This document shows positions 1 through 10,573 of a stretch of DNA of 64,000 bases, one piece after another; positions within the stretch are counted from its first letter, which is position 1; each line of letters opens with the position of its first letter. This stretch comes from Taudactylus pleione. Taxonomy: Eukaryota > Chordata > Amphibia > Anura > Myobatrachidae. A model generated the notes under the pieces. The model did no database searches. It had not been told where the DNA came from and was given only the letters and a program-made list of their open reading frames with translations. The stretch lies in the NCBI GenBank assembly GCA_031769625.1, contig JAUIMM010000200.1:50366001-50430000 (forward strand). Reading direction: 5' to 3'. Made by a program: the position numbers and the translations under genes.

Positions 1-160
1 TTTAAGTTGTTTTATACAAAGCACCTTGATAAAAAGGTCCTCCATTACCTTGAAACGTTGGTCGGAGCATGTATTAATTACCGTTTGGAATATACTCTTA
101 TCACAAAGTGCTGCCTGTTTCTTTCCATTGGGGTATACTACACCACGGGGAATTGACCCA

Positions 161-199
<39 letters not shown>

Positions 200-745
200 T
201 ATATATACACAAAATCTGTCAGATCCATATGAGCTTGTTGAACATCTCAACCCATGAGCATTAATATGGAGTCGGCTTTGGTGCTACAACAGCCGCCACT
301 TTTTGGGAAGGGTTCCACTAAATTTTGATTCCAGTAAACTAGATAAATATGCAGTCATCTGCTGTTCCCAACATATGCTTGATTTTTTTTTGGACATTTT
401 AGCAATATTTCATCTTTATGTTTGTGTGCATCACTTTATATATAAACTCTATATAAATTGCTTAATAAAAAAATCAAATAATACCATTGTTAGAAAACAA
501 AAAAATTTATTAGAAGCAGATTCACTTTTATCTTTAAAATATAATGTTTATGAAGTGGTGTTGCTCATCCACATGCCTGACCTGGATTCTTCAGACTACT
601 TGCCATGAGAACTATCAAGAGGGCAACACGTGGAGAGCCAGGTCTGGCCTAGGCAATCTCTACTTCAGACCCCAGGTTGAGGCCAGTGTTGTCTGTACAA
701 AACATCAATGATGAGGCACTTGAATAAGAAAATGATTCTTCTGAA
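1..745. other. AT-rich DNA, no gene seen
   Basis: No recognisable coding region. A (TA)n microsatellite lies at about 163-208. The open frame at 303-608 is low complexity, resembles no family I know and is probably chance. Positions 600-745 look like ordinary non-coding repeat sequence. Confidence 0.5.
163..208. repeat. (TA)n microsatellite
   Basis: About 46 bp of alternating T and A with one interruption near 196. Confidence 0.9.
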
Positions 746-942
746 GTAGAGCTCAGTAAGCTCTCACGAGCAGGGTCCTCGTCCCTCATGTGCTTCTCCT
801 CCCCCTATGTATAGTATAATTTACTCCTAACTCCCCACAACAGCACCTAACACTTGGTTGCTTATGTCCTGCTGCTTGTGTTATGCAGCTATGTCTATAA
901 ACCATGTCCTTGTCATGCATTGTATTGCACGGCTAATAACTG
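746..942 (+). repeat. L2/SINE-type 3' tail, first part (split by DIRS)
   Basis: The stretch carries 'gtaagctctcacgagcaggg', typical of the shared 3' tails of vertebrate L2/CR1-type LINEs and their SINEs. The tail resumes at 6757 with 'gtaaggtgctgtggaac' and ends in an ATA-rich run near 6850. An uninterrupted relative at about 58503-58637 reads through the same junction, so the DIRS element at 943-6756 sits inside this repeat. Confidence 0.6.
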
Positions 943-1096
943 TTTCTACTTCAGGGTCCATAGGGTATCCACAGGATACCTTGGGGTATAGGTGTGACGT
1001 CAGTCGCAGGGCACCAAAGAGTTAAGCTTTCAGCCTCCCAGGATGCACTGGGTCCCCCTCCTATACCCCGCCCCCGAGCCAAGGCACCTCAGTTTA
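943..1096 (+). repeat. DIRS left inverted terminal repeat
   Basis: Reverse-complement match to 6569-6717 with few differences, one being 'gggtatcc' against 'gggttcc'. It starts at 'tttctacttcaggg'. Confidence 0.9.
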
Positions 1097-2030
1097 GTTT
1101 GGTGCCCGGCCGGAGTCGGGTGCACCTGTTGGAGTGGGGGCTAGAAGAGCCCCTGAAGCTTTTTCTTCATGCAGCTGTGGCTGCACATCTGGAGGAACAG
1201 CATGGACAGTCAGTCCTGACGTCCATGCTGTCTTCCCTACACCCCGCCGGTACCAGAACGCCGGTACTGATCCGGGGATGCTGGTGGGCATCTGGGGTCA
1301 CAGCTAGCGGTGACCCCAGATGTTCCGGACCATGGCCGGATTCAAGGGGGACAGAGGTAAGCAGCTGGGTCCCGCGGTGGGTCCCCGCTGATCACATGGT
1401 CCTAAGTCCTCAGGCAGGGGGCTCCCTGGGGACTGGCTGCAGCGTGGGGCCAGGCGACCAACCTGCGCTTCCACTACCCCCTGGGACAGCGGACCGCAGC
1501 AGAGCGGTAACGCTGCGGCGTCCCAGGGGTTAAATGCATGCCAGGGGAGCGCGCCTTCCCTGTCTCACAGCCGGCGCCTCCCCCGCTGCACACAGCCCTT
1601 TCTGCACTGTGCTGACTGGTCCTGTGTCAGCGCTCCTCCCCCAGGCCAGCTTCTCTCTGCTCCTCGGTGGCCATCTTCTCTGCAACGCATGGTGAACGCT
1701 GCTGGAAGCCTGGAAGGAAGCATCGTGGTCTGGGTCCCCCCGCATACCTCTCCTCCGCTGTGGCTCAGGTCTGTGTATGCAGCGCTGTGTCCTACCAGGC
1801 CCTGTGTCTGTGTAGTTGAGTGATCAGCGCTGTTAGTGCAGGAATTGTTATTTCTCTGCATTGTATGTGACTGTGCTAGCGCTGCTGCCTGTAACTTTAT
1901 CTTCTCAAAACTGTCAGCTTTATTACTGTCCCTGTTCTTTCTGCTAAGCCCTTGCGGTGCGTTGCTGCAGGGTGGTCTCTCGCCTATTTAATACATAATT
2001 GGTGAGAGGGGTCACATACGTGGTGCCATC

Positions 2031-3493
2031 ATGTCTGAAAGTGATTTTCCCCTCCGGCTACAGTGTACCACGTGCAAAGTACCATTAGCGGAGGGGGAGG
2101 GTAGCGCGGAGGGCCTTTGCCGGCAGTGTTTGTCCATGGCGCGGCCTCTTACGGTTACAGCACCGGTACAGGAGCCGCCCTGGGCTTGTTTCAATCAGGC
2201 GCTAACAGCTTTAGTGGGCCAGTTAGCTCCGCAGCCCGCGTTTACTCCGATGGGTTTGTCCCAGCAGTCTGTGGTGTCGTCACCCATGCAGGGGTTCCCA
2301 CGACAATTGGTGGTACCCCACAGTCTCCCTATTTCCCCGCTCCCGGTTTCTCAGGAGCCAGCCTGGGTTAACTCCCTGACGAGTTCTGTACAGCACTTGT
2401 CGGATGTGTTGCAAGGGTAATCTGTGATGCGGCCTCATAAACGGCCGGTGGCGTCTCTGTCCGCTCCTTATGAGGATGACGAAGGGACGTCTGATGATGG
2501 GGAGATTCTGGATCCTTACGATCAGGAACCTCTCCATACTAAGGACGCTGATGCTAAGTCCAAAGTATATATTTCTGGACTTATTCGGGCGGTCCGCACA
2601 GCCTTGGTGATTGAGGACGAAGTTCCCCCAGCGGCTAAGTCTAAATATGCCTTTTTCAAAGATGTGAAGGGCGATGCCACAGTCTTTCCTCTTTCGGGTC
2701 AGTTGGTGGACCATTTAGAGGAGGCGTGGAAACAACCTGGCAAAAGATACCAGCCGCAGAGACGCCTGGCGGTGGCTTATCCGTTCGCGGATAATTATTT
2801 TGCTAAGTGGGAATCCCCTCCACAGGTGGATTCTCACGTGACCCGTCTTGTCCGTAGTACCACATTGCCGATGCCATCTATGTCCTCCCTTAAGGATGCT
2901 ACGGACCGCAAGGTGGAAATCTGCCTGAAGTCCGCTTATTCCCTTGCGGGGGGGGGGCAGCACGGCCGGCTATGGCCATTTGCTGGGTTGCCAGAGCGAT
3001 GGAGCGCTGGGCGGATTCATTAGAGGCTTCTTTTGATTCCGACTGTCCGGCCGAACAGGCGGAGTTGATTGGCAATCTCCGTGATTCGGCCACTTACATC
3101 AACGAGGCGGCTCTAGACATTAGTACTCTGGTGTCTAGAATTTCTTCAGCAGCGGTAGCTGCTCGTCGCACCTTGTGGCTGCGATCCTGGAAGGCGGACG
3201 CAGATTCCAAGAAGGGTCTGGAAGCCTTGCCGTTTACCAGAGAAGTTCTCTTCGGTCCGGATCTGGATAAGATTGTGGCCACGCTGGCGGCAGCCAAATC
3301 GGCTTGTCTCCCGTCGGCCGCTGCTCCTTCTGGTTCTGGACCATCGTCCTTTTGGTCATCTAGGGCCCAGGGCAGGCCCAAACCACAGTCGTTTCCTCGT
3401 CAGGCTGGCCCTAGGAAATCGGTCAAGCCCCGGAAGCAGGCATGGAGTACCAGACTTCCGGTCCCCAAGCCAGATGACAAGCCTGTGGCCTGA
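2031..3493 (+). pseudogene. DIRS gag-like ORF, disrupted
   Basis: The first ORF of the element encodes a gag-like protein with a zinc-knuckle-like N-terminus (CTTCKVP...CRQC near residues 13-37) and a long serine/proline-rich region. DIRS gag proteins are presumed to package the element RNA in cytoplasmic particles. The frame starting at ATG 2031 meets an in-frame TAA at 2418-2420, continues in the same frame to about 2963, then shifts at a run of nine or so G residues (2949-2958) into the frame that ends at 3493. The tail is basic and rich in proline and arginine, like other DIRS gag tails. So there is one nonsense change and one homopolymer frameshift. I judge identity from position and composition; gag-like proteins are poorly conserved. 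Confidence 0.7.
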
Positions 3494-5272
3494 CGGTCCG
3501 GGCCTCCCTTTGGGGGATCCCAGGGTGGGAGGCCACCTGCTGCACCGGAACAAGGTTACGGGGCTGCGGAAGGTATTGCACACTATGCTCCAGGCTGGAG
3601 TTATAGTGCCTGTTCCATTCTCCCAGAGGGGCCAGGGTTTCTATTCAAATCTTTTTTTGGTACAGAAACCCAATGGGTCGTATCGTCCGATTCTCAACCT
3701 CAAAGCACTCAACAAGTCTTTGCGGGTACCGAAGTTTCGGATGGAGACCCTACGGTCCATCATTCTGGCGCTGGAACCGGGGGACTACATGGTGTTATTG
3801 GACATACAGGACGCTTACCTGCATGTCCCTATTCTTTTGCACCATCAACAGTTCCTCAGGTTTGCAATCCGCAGCGACCACTTCCAGTTTCGGGCGTTAC
3901 CTTTTGGCCTGGCGACAGCACCACGTGTTTTCACCAAGGTGATGGCGGTCATGGCGGCTTCTCTGCGGCTGCAGGGAGTCCGCATGTTGCTGTACTTGGA
4001 CGACCTGTTATTGGTGGCGGGATCTCCAGAGCTCCTGTTACGCCACTTAGACCTGACCATTGCCCTGCTGTAACGGCACGGCTGGTTAATCAACTGGCAG
4101 AAGTCCACTCTAATCCCGTCTCGGAGGATTCTGCATCTTGGAGCCTTATTGGACTCAGGGCAGCAAAAGATCTTCGTGACGGAGGAAAAGATCTCTGCTT
4201 TACAGTCAAGGGTGCGCAGTTGTCTGCACAGCCGCCAGGTGTCTCTACACTCGGCGATGAGGTTACTGGGCTTCATGGTGTCGGTGTTCGACATGGTGGA
4301 ATATGCCCAGTTTCACTCCAGACCTCTGCAGCACCTGATCCTGTCAAAGTGGAACGGGCTGCCTCAGTCTCTGAAGTCCCAGACGATTGTGTTCACCCCG
4401 GAGGTTCGCCTGTCCCTTGCTTGGTGGTTACAGACGACCCACCTCAGCGAGGGACGTCCGTTCTGGATTCCAAATTGGGTCCTGTTGACAACGGACGCCA
4501 GTCTTCGGGGCTGGGGAGCAGTTTCGGGTCCACATCTGTTCCAGGGCAGGTGGACTCCGACAGAAGCGGAGCTTCCAATCAATATCTTGGAACTCCGTGC
4601 GGTCTCAATGCTCTCCAGCAGGCACATCGGTTTCTCCAGGGTCACCCGGTACAGGTCCAGTCGGACAACGCTACCACCGTGGCCTACATAAACAGGCAAG
4701 GAGGAACCCGAAGCCGGGCGGCTCTCGTAGATGTGTCTCGGATCCTGGTTTGGGCGGAGTGCAATCTTCCGGCCATATCAGCTGTCTTCATCCCGGGAGT
4801 GCTCAATTGGGAGGCGGACTTTCTAAGTCGCCAGGACGTTCATCCGGGGGAATGGTCCCTGCACCCGGACGTTTTTCAACTACTGGTGGACAGATGGGGT
4901 CTTCCAGAGATCGACCTCATGCCGTCCCGGCACAACAACAAGTTGCCGGTGTACGGGTCTCGCACAAGAGACGAAGGGGCGTCTCTGGTGGATGCTCTGT
5001 CCGTCCGGTGGACGTTCCGGTTCGCATATCTGTTCCCTCCGGTCTCCCTTCTTCCACGGGTAATCCGGAAATTCAAACAGGAAGGAGGGACGCTCTTGTT
5101 GATAGCTCCCGCGTGGCCCAGACGGCACTGGTTCTCAGACCTTCAGGGTCTGTCCATGGACAGTCCTCTGCGGTTGCCGCTACGACCGGACCTCTTGTCT
5201 CAGGGTCCTTGTCGTCACCCGGACCTGACTCGGCTGTCTTTGACAGCGTGGCTGTTGAGACGGCCATGCTGA
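3273..5272 (+). pseudogene. DIRS reverse transcriptase / RNase H / methyltransferase-like, disrupted
   Basis: The polymerase region overlaps the gag 3' end. Reverse transcriptase motifs are clear in the 3273 frame: 'QKPNGSYRPILNLKALN' (finger), 'LLDIQDAYLHVPI' (motif A aspartates), 'LPFGLATAPRVFTKVM' (motif B) and 'LLYLDDLLL' (motif C, YLDD at residue ~241). An in-frame TAA at 4071-4073 breaks it, after which the same frame resumes to ~4620 with RNase H start 'LLTTDASLRGWGAV'. Coding then shifts to the 4220 frame ('VQSDNATTVAYINRQGG', RNase H) followed by the DIRS methyltransferase-like segment ('DLMPSRHNN...FPPVSLLPRV...LIAPAWPRRHW') to 5272. At least one stop and one frameshift, so no functional polymerase from this copy. 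Confidence 0.9.
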
Positions 5273-6288
5273 GGTCCCGGGGGTTTTCCAGCTCTGTGGT
5301 GCATACCATGTTGCGAGCTCGGAAACCGTCTTCCGCGAGGATATACCATCGCGTGTGGCATACATTCTTCCAGTGGTGTCGACCGAGAGGTTATGCACCG
5401 CGGGAGTTTCGTCTGTCTCGGATTCTCGCCTTCCTGCAAGCGGGACTAGATCATGGGCTTCGCCTGGCTTCTTTGAAGGTACAGGTTTCGGCCCTATCTG
5501 TCTGGTTTCACCATAGGATTGCTACAATCCCGGATGTGCGCACCTTTATGCAAGGTGTTCTCCGCATTCAGCCGCCCTTTGTTCCACCTGTGGCACCTTG
5601 GGATTTGGCTGTGGTCCTGAGGGCTCTCCAGGGACCGCCGTTTGAACCACTGGGCTCAGTGGATCTTAAATGGCTAACAGCTAAGACTGTTTTCCTTCTG
5701 GCTATTGCTTCGGCCAGACGTGTTTCTGAGTTAGGGGCTCTTTCTTGTCGACCCCCTTTCTTGGTTTTTCATGGGAACAGGGCAGTGCTCCGCACTCGGC
5801 CCGAGTTTCTTCCCAAAGTCGTTTCCCAGTTTCATGTTAACGAGGAAATCGTGGTTCCGGCCTTTAACTCACCGGGTCTTTCCGTGGGTGAGGCCTCTTT
5901 GGATGTTGTGCGGGCCTTAAGGACTTATGTTAACCGCACTTCTTCGTTTAGGAAGTCGGACGCTTTGTTTGTCCTCTATGGCTTCCGTAAGAAGGGTTGG
6001 CCTGCTTCAAAGCAAACTTTGGCAGCCTGGATCCGTATGGCTATTTCTGAAGCTTATCTTCATGAACGCCTACCGGTTCCTCCTTCTCTGAAGGCTCATT
6101 CCACTAGGTCTGTGGGTCCTTCGTGGGCAGCACGACGTGGTGCCTCTGCAGTCCAGATCTGCAAGGCTGCTACGTGGTCCTCTGTCCATACCTTCGTGAG
6201 GTATTACAGGTTTGACACCTTCGCCTCTCAGGATGCTTCCTTCGGGCGGCGGATTCTCCTTTCTGCACAGGAGCGTCCCCACCCTTAA
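5233..6288 (+). CDS. DIRS tyrosine recombinase (integrase)
   Basis: The open frame extends from 4597 to 6288, but its first part overlaps the RNase H/methyltransferase frame and is probably not recombinase; the domain itself begins near 5230, and the true start is not decided by the sequence. A SAM-like N-terminal domain ('SARIYHRVWHTFFQWC', 'LRLASLKVQVSALSVWF') is followed by the catalytic core: arginine in 'ASARRVSEL' (5716-5721), the HxxR box in 'KAHSTRSVG' (His codon 6097, Arg codon 6106) and the nucleophilic tyrosine in 'FVRYYRFDT' (6202-6207). This protein integrates the circular DNA intermediate without target duplication. The core is uninterrupted, unlike gag and RT. The stop at 6286-6288 lies just before the internal complementary region. 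Confidence 0.88.
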   Translation, partial: AVFDSVAVETAMLRSRGFSSSVVHTMLRARKPSSARIYHRVWHTFFQWCRPRGYAPREFRLSRILAFLQAGLDHGLRLASLKVQVSALSVWFHHRIATIPDVRTFMQGVLRIQPPFVPPVAPWDLAVVLRALQGPPFEPLGSVDLKWLTAKTVFLLAIASARRVSELGALSCRPPFLVFHGNRAVLRTRPEFLPKVVSQFHVNEEIVVPAFNSPGLSVGEASLDVVRALRTYVNRTSSFRKSDALFVLYGFRKKGWPASKQTLAAWIRMAISEAYLHERLPVPPSLKAHSTRSVGPSWAARRGASAVQICKAATWSSVHTFVRYYRFDTFASQDASFGRRILLSAQERPHP

Positions 6289-6308
6289 AGGATACTGCTT
6301 TGGGACAT

Positions 6309-6420
6309 CCCCAAGGTATCCTGTGGATACCCTATGGACCCTGAAGTAGAAAATATGAGATATGGTAAGAACTTACCCTTGTTATCTCTATTTCTACGAA
6401 GTCCATAGGGTTCCACAGGA
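6309..6420 (+). repeat. DIRS internal complementary region
   Basis: 6309-6352 is the reverse complement of the outermost left end (943-986). 6351-6420 is the reverse complement of the outermost right end (about 6687-6756). The two halves abut at 'gtagaaaatatgag', so the region is a template-like copy of the element's head-to-tail junction. In DIRS models this region lets the two single-stranded ends align for circularisation. Confidence 0.93.
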
Positions 6421-6568
6421 CTCCCGCCCTGTCGCACCTGTGCTGCAGATGGGCTTTGCTCTGGTCACCGGTTTTCCGTCTCCCTCTGGTGAGAATGTGA
6501 TTCTTGTATGTGTCCAGATCTTTGTTCTCTCTCTTCCTTCTCCTCCTCCGGCCTATGGCTTGGTAACT

Positions 6569-6756
6569 AACTGAGGTGCCTTGGCTCGGGGGCGGGGTAT
6601 AGGAGGGGGACCCAGTGCATCCTGGGAGGCTGAAAGCTTAACTCTTTGGTGCCCTGCGACTGACGTCACACCTATACCCCAAGGTATCCTGTGGAACCCT
6701 ATGGACTTCGTAGAAATAGAGATAACAAGGGTAAGTTCTTACCATATCTCATATTT
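6569..6756 (+). repeat. DIRS right inverted terminal repeat with extension
   Basis: 6569-6717 pairs with the left repeat. 6718-6756 is the right-end extension absent from the left repeat but represented in the internal complementary region. Confidence 0.9.
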
Positions 6757-6850
6757 TTTCTTGTGTGCTCATTTATGTACTGTGTAAGGTGCTGTGGAAC
6801 CTTTGTGGCGCCATATAAATAAAGGATAATCACAATAATAATAATAATCT
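6757..6850 (+). repeat. L2/SINE-type 3' tail, second part
   Basis: Continuation of the repeat at 746-942: 'gtaaggtgctgtggaac', then a 'catataaataaagg' end and (AAT)n. The same tail form is at 58503-58637 and, in V-SINE form, at 13089-13154. Confidence 0.65.
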
Positions 6851-7620
6851 ATATAATAATTATGCATGGTCTGCCCCATCAAACATGTGCACAATGCACC
6901 CCTTTTATTGACTCCGACTGCGGGGGACAGAGAGAAGTGACCATGTGAAAATGCAATTGGGGTGAGTGTATGGGGAGAGGAGAGACCCCCTCAAATTGAT
7001 GAATGCCGGGTCAGCTTCATTCCTCTATTACACTGACTTGATCCTCATATTCTGTCATTTCAGTATCCAGACTACTGCTGTGTTCCACAATAATACAGTC
7101 ATAGTCTTCACCTGTTATGATGACTTGGTCCTCATAGTCTGTCACTTCTCCAACTACAACCTCTATGATTTAGCGGGTAATCTCTTTAACTCCCCATTGA
7201 AACTCAAGATAATTGAGGAGGACAGCACTTACTGAAATCCTGATCGGAGATCTATGGAGAACAAAGTCTAGAACATTTCCTGAGCTGCCCTACTGAATCT
7301 CTACCAGCATGCTGGACAGCACTTTACCAGTAGAGAAATTGCTTGAGTAGTGGGTCTTCATTCAAGGAGAGTGTCCAGTACGTGTGACAAATAGAAGAAT
7401 GCTAAAAGCCCAGACATTCAAAAGGATACTAAGAGGTTGACATATTTCAAGTCACAGAGTTCCTTCAACATGTAGGGTATGATGGGTGACATGGATGGAA
7501 GAAGAGTACCCGCAAGCTGAGTTAACCCAAACTTATTCACTTTTATATGGTGGCACTCTTTGTACATTAGAAGTACATTATCTGGTTTTAGGTTCATGTG
7601 CAGCAGTAATTGAGCATATA

Positions 7621-9263
7621 CAGTCAGCTGCATAAATATTGGGACATTGACAGAATTTTCATATTTTGGCCTCTTTTCACCACCACAATGGCTTTGAATG
7701 AAACAAACAAGATGTGCTTTAACTGCAGACTTTCAGATTTAATTTGAGGGTAATTACATCCAAATCACGTGAACGGTGTAGGAATTACAACGGTTTCTAT
7801 ATGTGCCCCCCACTTTTTAAGGGGCCAAAAGTAATGGGACTATCAACTCAAAAGCTATTTCATGGACAGGTGTGGGCTATTCCCTCGTTATTTCATTATC
7901 AATTAAGCAGGTAAAAGGTCTGGAGTTGATTCTTGGTTTACATTTGGAATCAGTTGCTGTCGACTCTCAATATGAGATCTAAAGAGCTGTCACTATCAGT
8001 GAAGCAAGCCACCATTAGGCTGAAAAATCAAAACAAACCCATCAGAGAGATAGTAAAAACATTAGGTGTGGCCAAATCAACTGTTTGGAACATTCTTAAA
8101 AAGAAAGAACGCACCGGAGAGCTCAGCAACACCAAAAGACCTGGAAGACCACAGAAAACAACTGTGGTGAATGACAGAAGAATTATTTCCCTGGTGAAGA
8201 AAAACCCCTTCACAACAGTTGGCCAAATCAAGAACACTCTTCAGGAGGTAGGTGTATATGTGTCAAAGTCAACAATCAAAAGATTACTTCATAAGAGTGA
8301 ATATAGAGGGTTCACCACAAGATGTAAACCATTGGTGAGCCTCAAAAACAGGAATACCAGATTAGAGTTTGCCAAACAACGTCTAAAAAATCCATTACAG
8401 TTCTGGAACAACATCCTATGGACAGATGAGACAAAGATCAACTTGTACCAGAGTGATGGGAAGAGAAGAGTATGGAGAAGGAAAGGAACTGCTCATGATC
8501 CAAAACATACCACCTCATTGGTGAAGCATGGAGATGGTAGTGTCATGGCGTGGGCATGTATGGCTGCCAATGGAACTGGTTCCCTTGTATTTATTGATGA
8601 TGTGACTGCTGACAAAAGCAGCAGAATGAATTCTGAAGTGTTTCGGGCAATATTATATGCTCATATTCAGTGGAATGCTTCAGAACTCATTGGACGGCGC
8701 TTCACAGTGCAGATGGACAATGACCCGCAGCATACTGCAAAAGCAACCAAAGAGTTTTTTAAGGCTAAAAAGTGGAATGTTATGCAATGACCAAGTCAAT
8801 CCCCTGACCTGAATCCGATTGAGCATGCATTTCACTTGATGAAGACAAAACTGAAGGGAAAATGCCCCAAGAACAAGCAGGAACTGAAGACATTTGCAGT
8901 AGAGGCCTGGCAGAGCATCACCAGGGATAAAACCCAGCGTCTGGTGATTTCTATGCGTTCCAGACTTCAGGCTGTAATTGCCTGCAAAGGATTTGCAACA
9001 AAGTATTAAAAAATGAAAGTTAGATTTAGTATTGTTTAGTTTGTCCCATTACTTTTGGCCCCTTAAAAAGTGGGAGGCACATATAGAAACCATTGTAATT
9101 CCTACACCGTTCACCTGATTTGGATGTAATTACCCTCAAATTAAATCTGAAAGTCTGCAGTTAAAGCACATTTTGTTTGTTTCATTTCAAAGCCATTGTG
9201 GTGGTGAATAGAGGCCAAAATATGAAAATTCTGTCAATGTCCCAATATTTATGGACCTGACTG
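7621..9263 (+). mobile_element. Tc1/mariner element with ~220-bp TIRs
   Basis: 1643 bp flanked by a TA duplication (7619-7620 and 9264-9265). Terminal inverted repeats run from 7621 to about 7840 and from about 9043 to 9263, starting 'cagtcag' and differing at scattered positions. It encodes one Tc1-type transposase. It lies inside the SBK-like pseudogene exon: removing the element and one TA restores the kinase reading frame across the site, which fixes the boundaries. Confidence 0.95.
7933..9009 (+). pseudogene. Tc1-like transposase with one premature stop
   Basis: The frame codes for 358 residues if the single TGA at 8788-8790 is read through. It begins with a paired-type helix-turn-helix region (residues ~20-60; the start may really be the internal Met at 7972), a 'KRPGRPQKTT' linker, a second DNA-binding segment, and the DDE catalytic domain: D165 in 'LWTDETK', D262 in 'VQMDNDPQHT' and E297 in 'SPDLNPIEH'. 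The spacing between the last two is 34 residues, the DD34E signature of Tc1 transposases, which cut and paste the element at TA. The TGA replaces the tryptophan normally found before 'PSQSPDLNP', a one-base change, and removes the catalytic glutamate from the product. The rest is uninterrupted to TAA 9007-9009. Confidence 0.93.
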
Positions 9264-9329
9264 TATTCTAGAGCTCCTGCCAGCTGTACTGTAGAACGTA
9301 TCATCATCTCTTCTGGAATTCCAATCTGA

Positions 9330-9815
9330 AAAATGAGTATACATAATTTAAGAAAAGTATTTGCAAGGGAAAAAAAATATTGACTTCTTTACAAAACTTT
9401 TATATGGTAAATATCCTTAAAATGGCCTGAAATACGTAATTACTGTTTTGAGGGCTTGCATGCTATTCTGGTACATGAATGTCACTGGGCATATTTGACA
9501 GCTGGAAAATTGAAATCAGCTTAGGCTGTCTTGAAAAGTGAAAACAGAGTTGCAGTAGAAATACTGTTAGTTAGATTAAGTGGAATCATGTATAAAAAAT
9601 ATTGAACCTAAAGTTATGGTTTAAACATAATAAAAAGTCACTGATGATATAATTTCCGATTTTTATAATTTGTTCAGGGATACTGTATAGTCTCATGAAA
9701 ACTCCATGCTTCACATATTTTCATTTTATACTTATTTTAAATAATAATAATACAGGTAAACAGATAACAGAAAGAGGGACTGTATTTTTAAGGTTTCAAA
9801 AAAAATGAAGACAAC
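9330..9815. other. No gene seen; intronic or intergenic
   Basis: AT-rich sequence upstream of the kinase exon on the minus strand. I looked for another kinase exon and found none. Confidence 0.4.
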
Positions 9816-10056
9816 GGGCCAAATGTAATAGGGTGAGAGTTTAGAAAATTTGAGAGTAAACTCAATCACTTTATAAACTCGGCCAATGTAATAGAGTCCG
9901 AGAACATGCAAACTCGCAGGTTTTCTAGACTAAAAAAAACTCACTATTTAAACTCTCATCCAGATGTTTTTCCATTTTGAAAATACAACTCGACCAATGA
10001 GGGTTTACTGCTAAACTCTCATATTTTCTAAACTGTCACCCTATTATGTTTGGCCC
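9816..10056. mobile_element. MITE with ~40-bp TIRs
   Basis: 241 bp starting 'gggccaaatgtaatagggtg' and ending with the inverted form '...caccctattatgtttggccc'. Internal AT-rich sequence, no coding. No convincing target duplication; the end sequence resembles PIF/Harbinger-type MITEs. Confidence 0.7.
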
Positions 10057-10573
10057 CATGTATTTGTCTTCATTATGCTAATGGATACCACATGGGAGGA
10101 ATGTCATTGACTGCTACTAAAACAATTGTGCATGCATTGCTGAGGTGCATCAATCAGTCTATTCATTTGCCAACCAGAATACAGGTGGCAGCGTGACACA
10201 AGCATCACCAATCATGAAACTAGGGTAGTTTCTCTTTAGTCCGGAGCTCAGCAAGTCAGCATGGCATTCCGGAAAAAAGAAGAGTGCATTTCTCAATTTA
10301 GAAAATGGGCAGGGCCCAGCAGCTTGCATGTATAGTACATTAATTTATATCTGTTGAGTTCCTATATACGCATGATTATTCTCTAATATCTTATTGATGT
10401 TAATTCAATTGAGTGTGTTCAAAATACTGGCAGACATAATATTTTCTGTCCCAATCTCTTATCTGAATAGTAGGGAGGAACCAGCAATTCCCTCTCCACT
10501 ACTCAGGCTGGAATCCTTCCACTCTGCTACCAATATTAACTCCTGAGTGATGAGAGGAAATTTAATGTTCATA
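10057..10573. other. No gene seen
   Basis: Unremarkable AT-rich sequence between the MITE and the hAT element. Confidence 0.4.

Larger units (their letters stand above)
943..6756 (+). mobile_element. DIRS-like tyrosine-recombinase retrotransposon
   Basis: About 5.8 kb with all the structural marks of a DIRS element: inverted terminal repeats (943-1096 and 6569-6717), an extra right-end extension (6718-6756), and an internal complementary region (6309-6420) matching the two outer ends joined head to tail. Coding regions run in the order gag-like, RT/RNase H/methyltransferase-like, tyrosine recombinase. There is no target-site duplication; the ends share only a short T run, as expected for recombinase-mediated integration of a circular intermediate. 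Premature stops and frameshifts in gag and RT make this copy non-autonomous, although its recombinase frame is open. The exact boundary is ambiguous within the T run. Confidence 0.93.
7017..9325 (-). pseudogene. SBK-family protein kinase pseudogene exon
   Basis: Reading the minus strand from a good acceptor ('ctcattttt' then AG, at 9326-9336), the exon encodes 'IGIPEEMMIRSTVQLAGALE' up to the Tc1 insertion and resumes at 7618 with 'LHMNLKPDNVLL', 'ECHHIKVNKFGLTQLAG', 'IIPYMLKELCDL', 'VWAFSILLFVTRTGHSP' and a C-terminal 'VLDFVLHRSPIRIS...YLEF' before an acidic tail ending at 7017-7019. This order matches kinase subdomains VI-XI of the SH3-binding-domain kinase (SBK1/2/3) family. Decay is clear: a frameshift at the SPW position (about 7361), an in-frame TAG and a TAA further on, plus the transposon. 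The catalytic HRD reads HMN and the DFG reads KFG, so both catalytic aspartates are gone. Retention of an acceptor argues against a processed copy. No other exon was found. Confidence 0.75.

Noticed and set aside
303..608. 101-residue open frame near the window start
   Set aside because: Low complexity, AT-rich, no recognisable motif, next to a microsatellite.
994..1533. 179-residue open frame in the DIRS left region
   Set aside because: It overlaps the inverted terminal repeat and leader; composition follows GC-rich non-coding sequence and has no gag feature.
7017..9325. Functional kinase exon carrying a Tc1-containing intron
   Set aside because: The element interrupts coding sequence without splice sites at its edges, and frameshift, stops and lost catalytic residues indicate a pseudogene.
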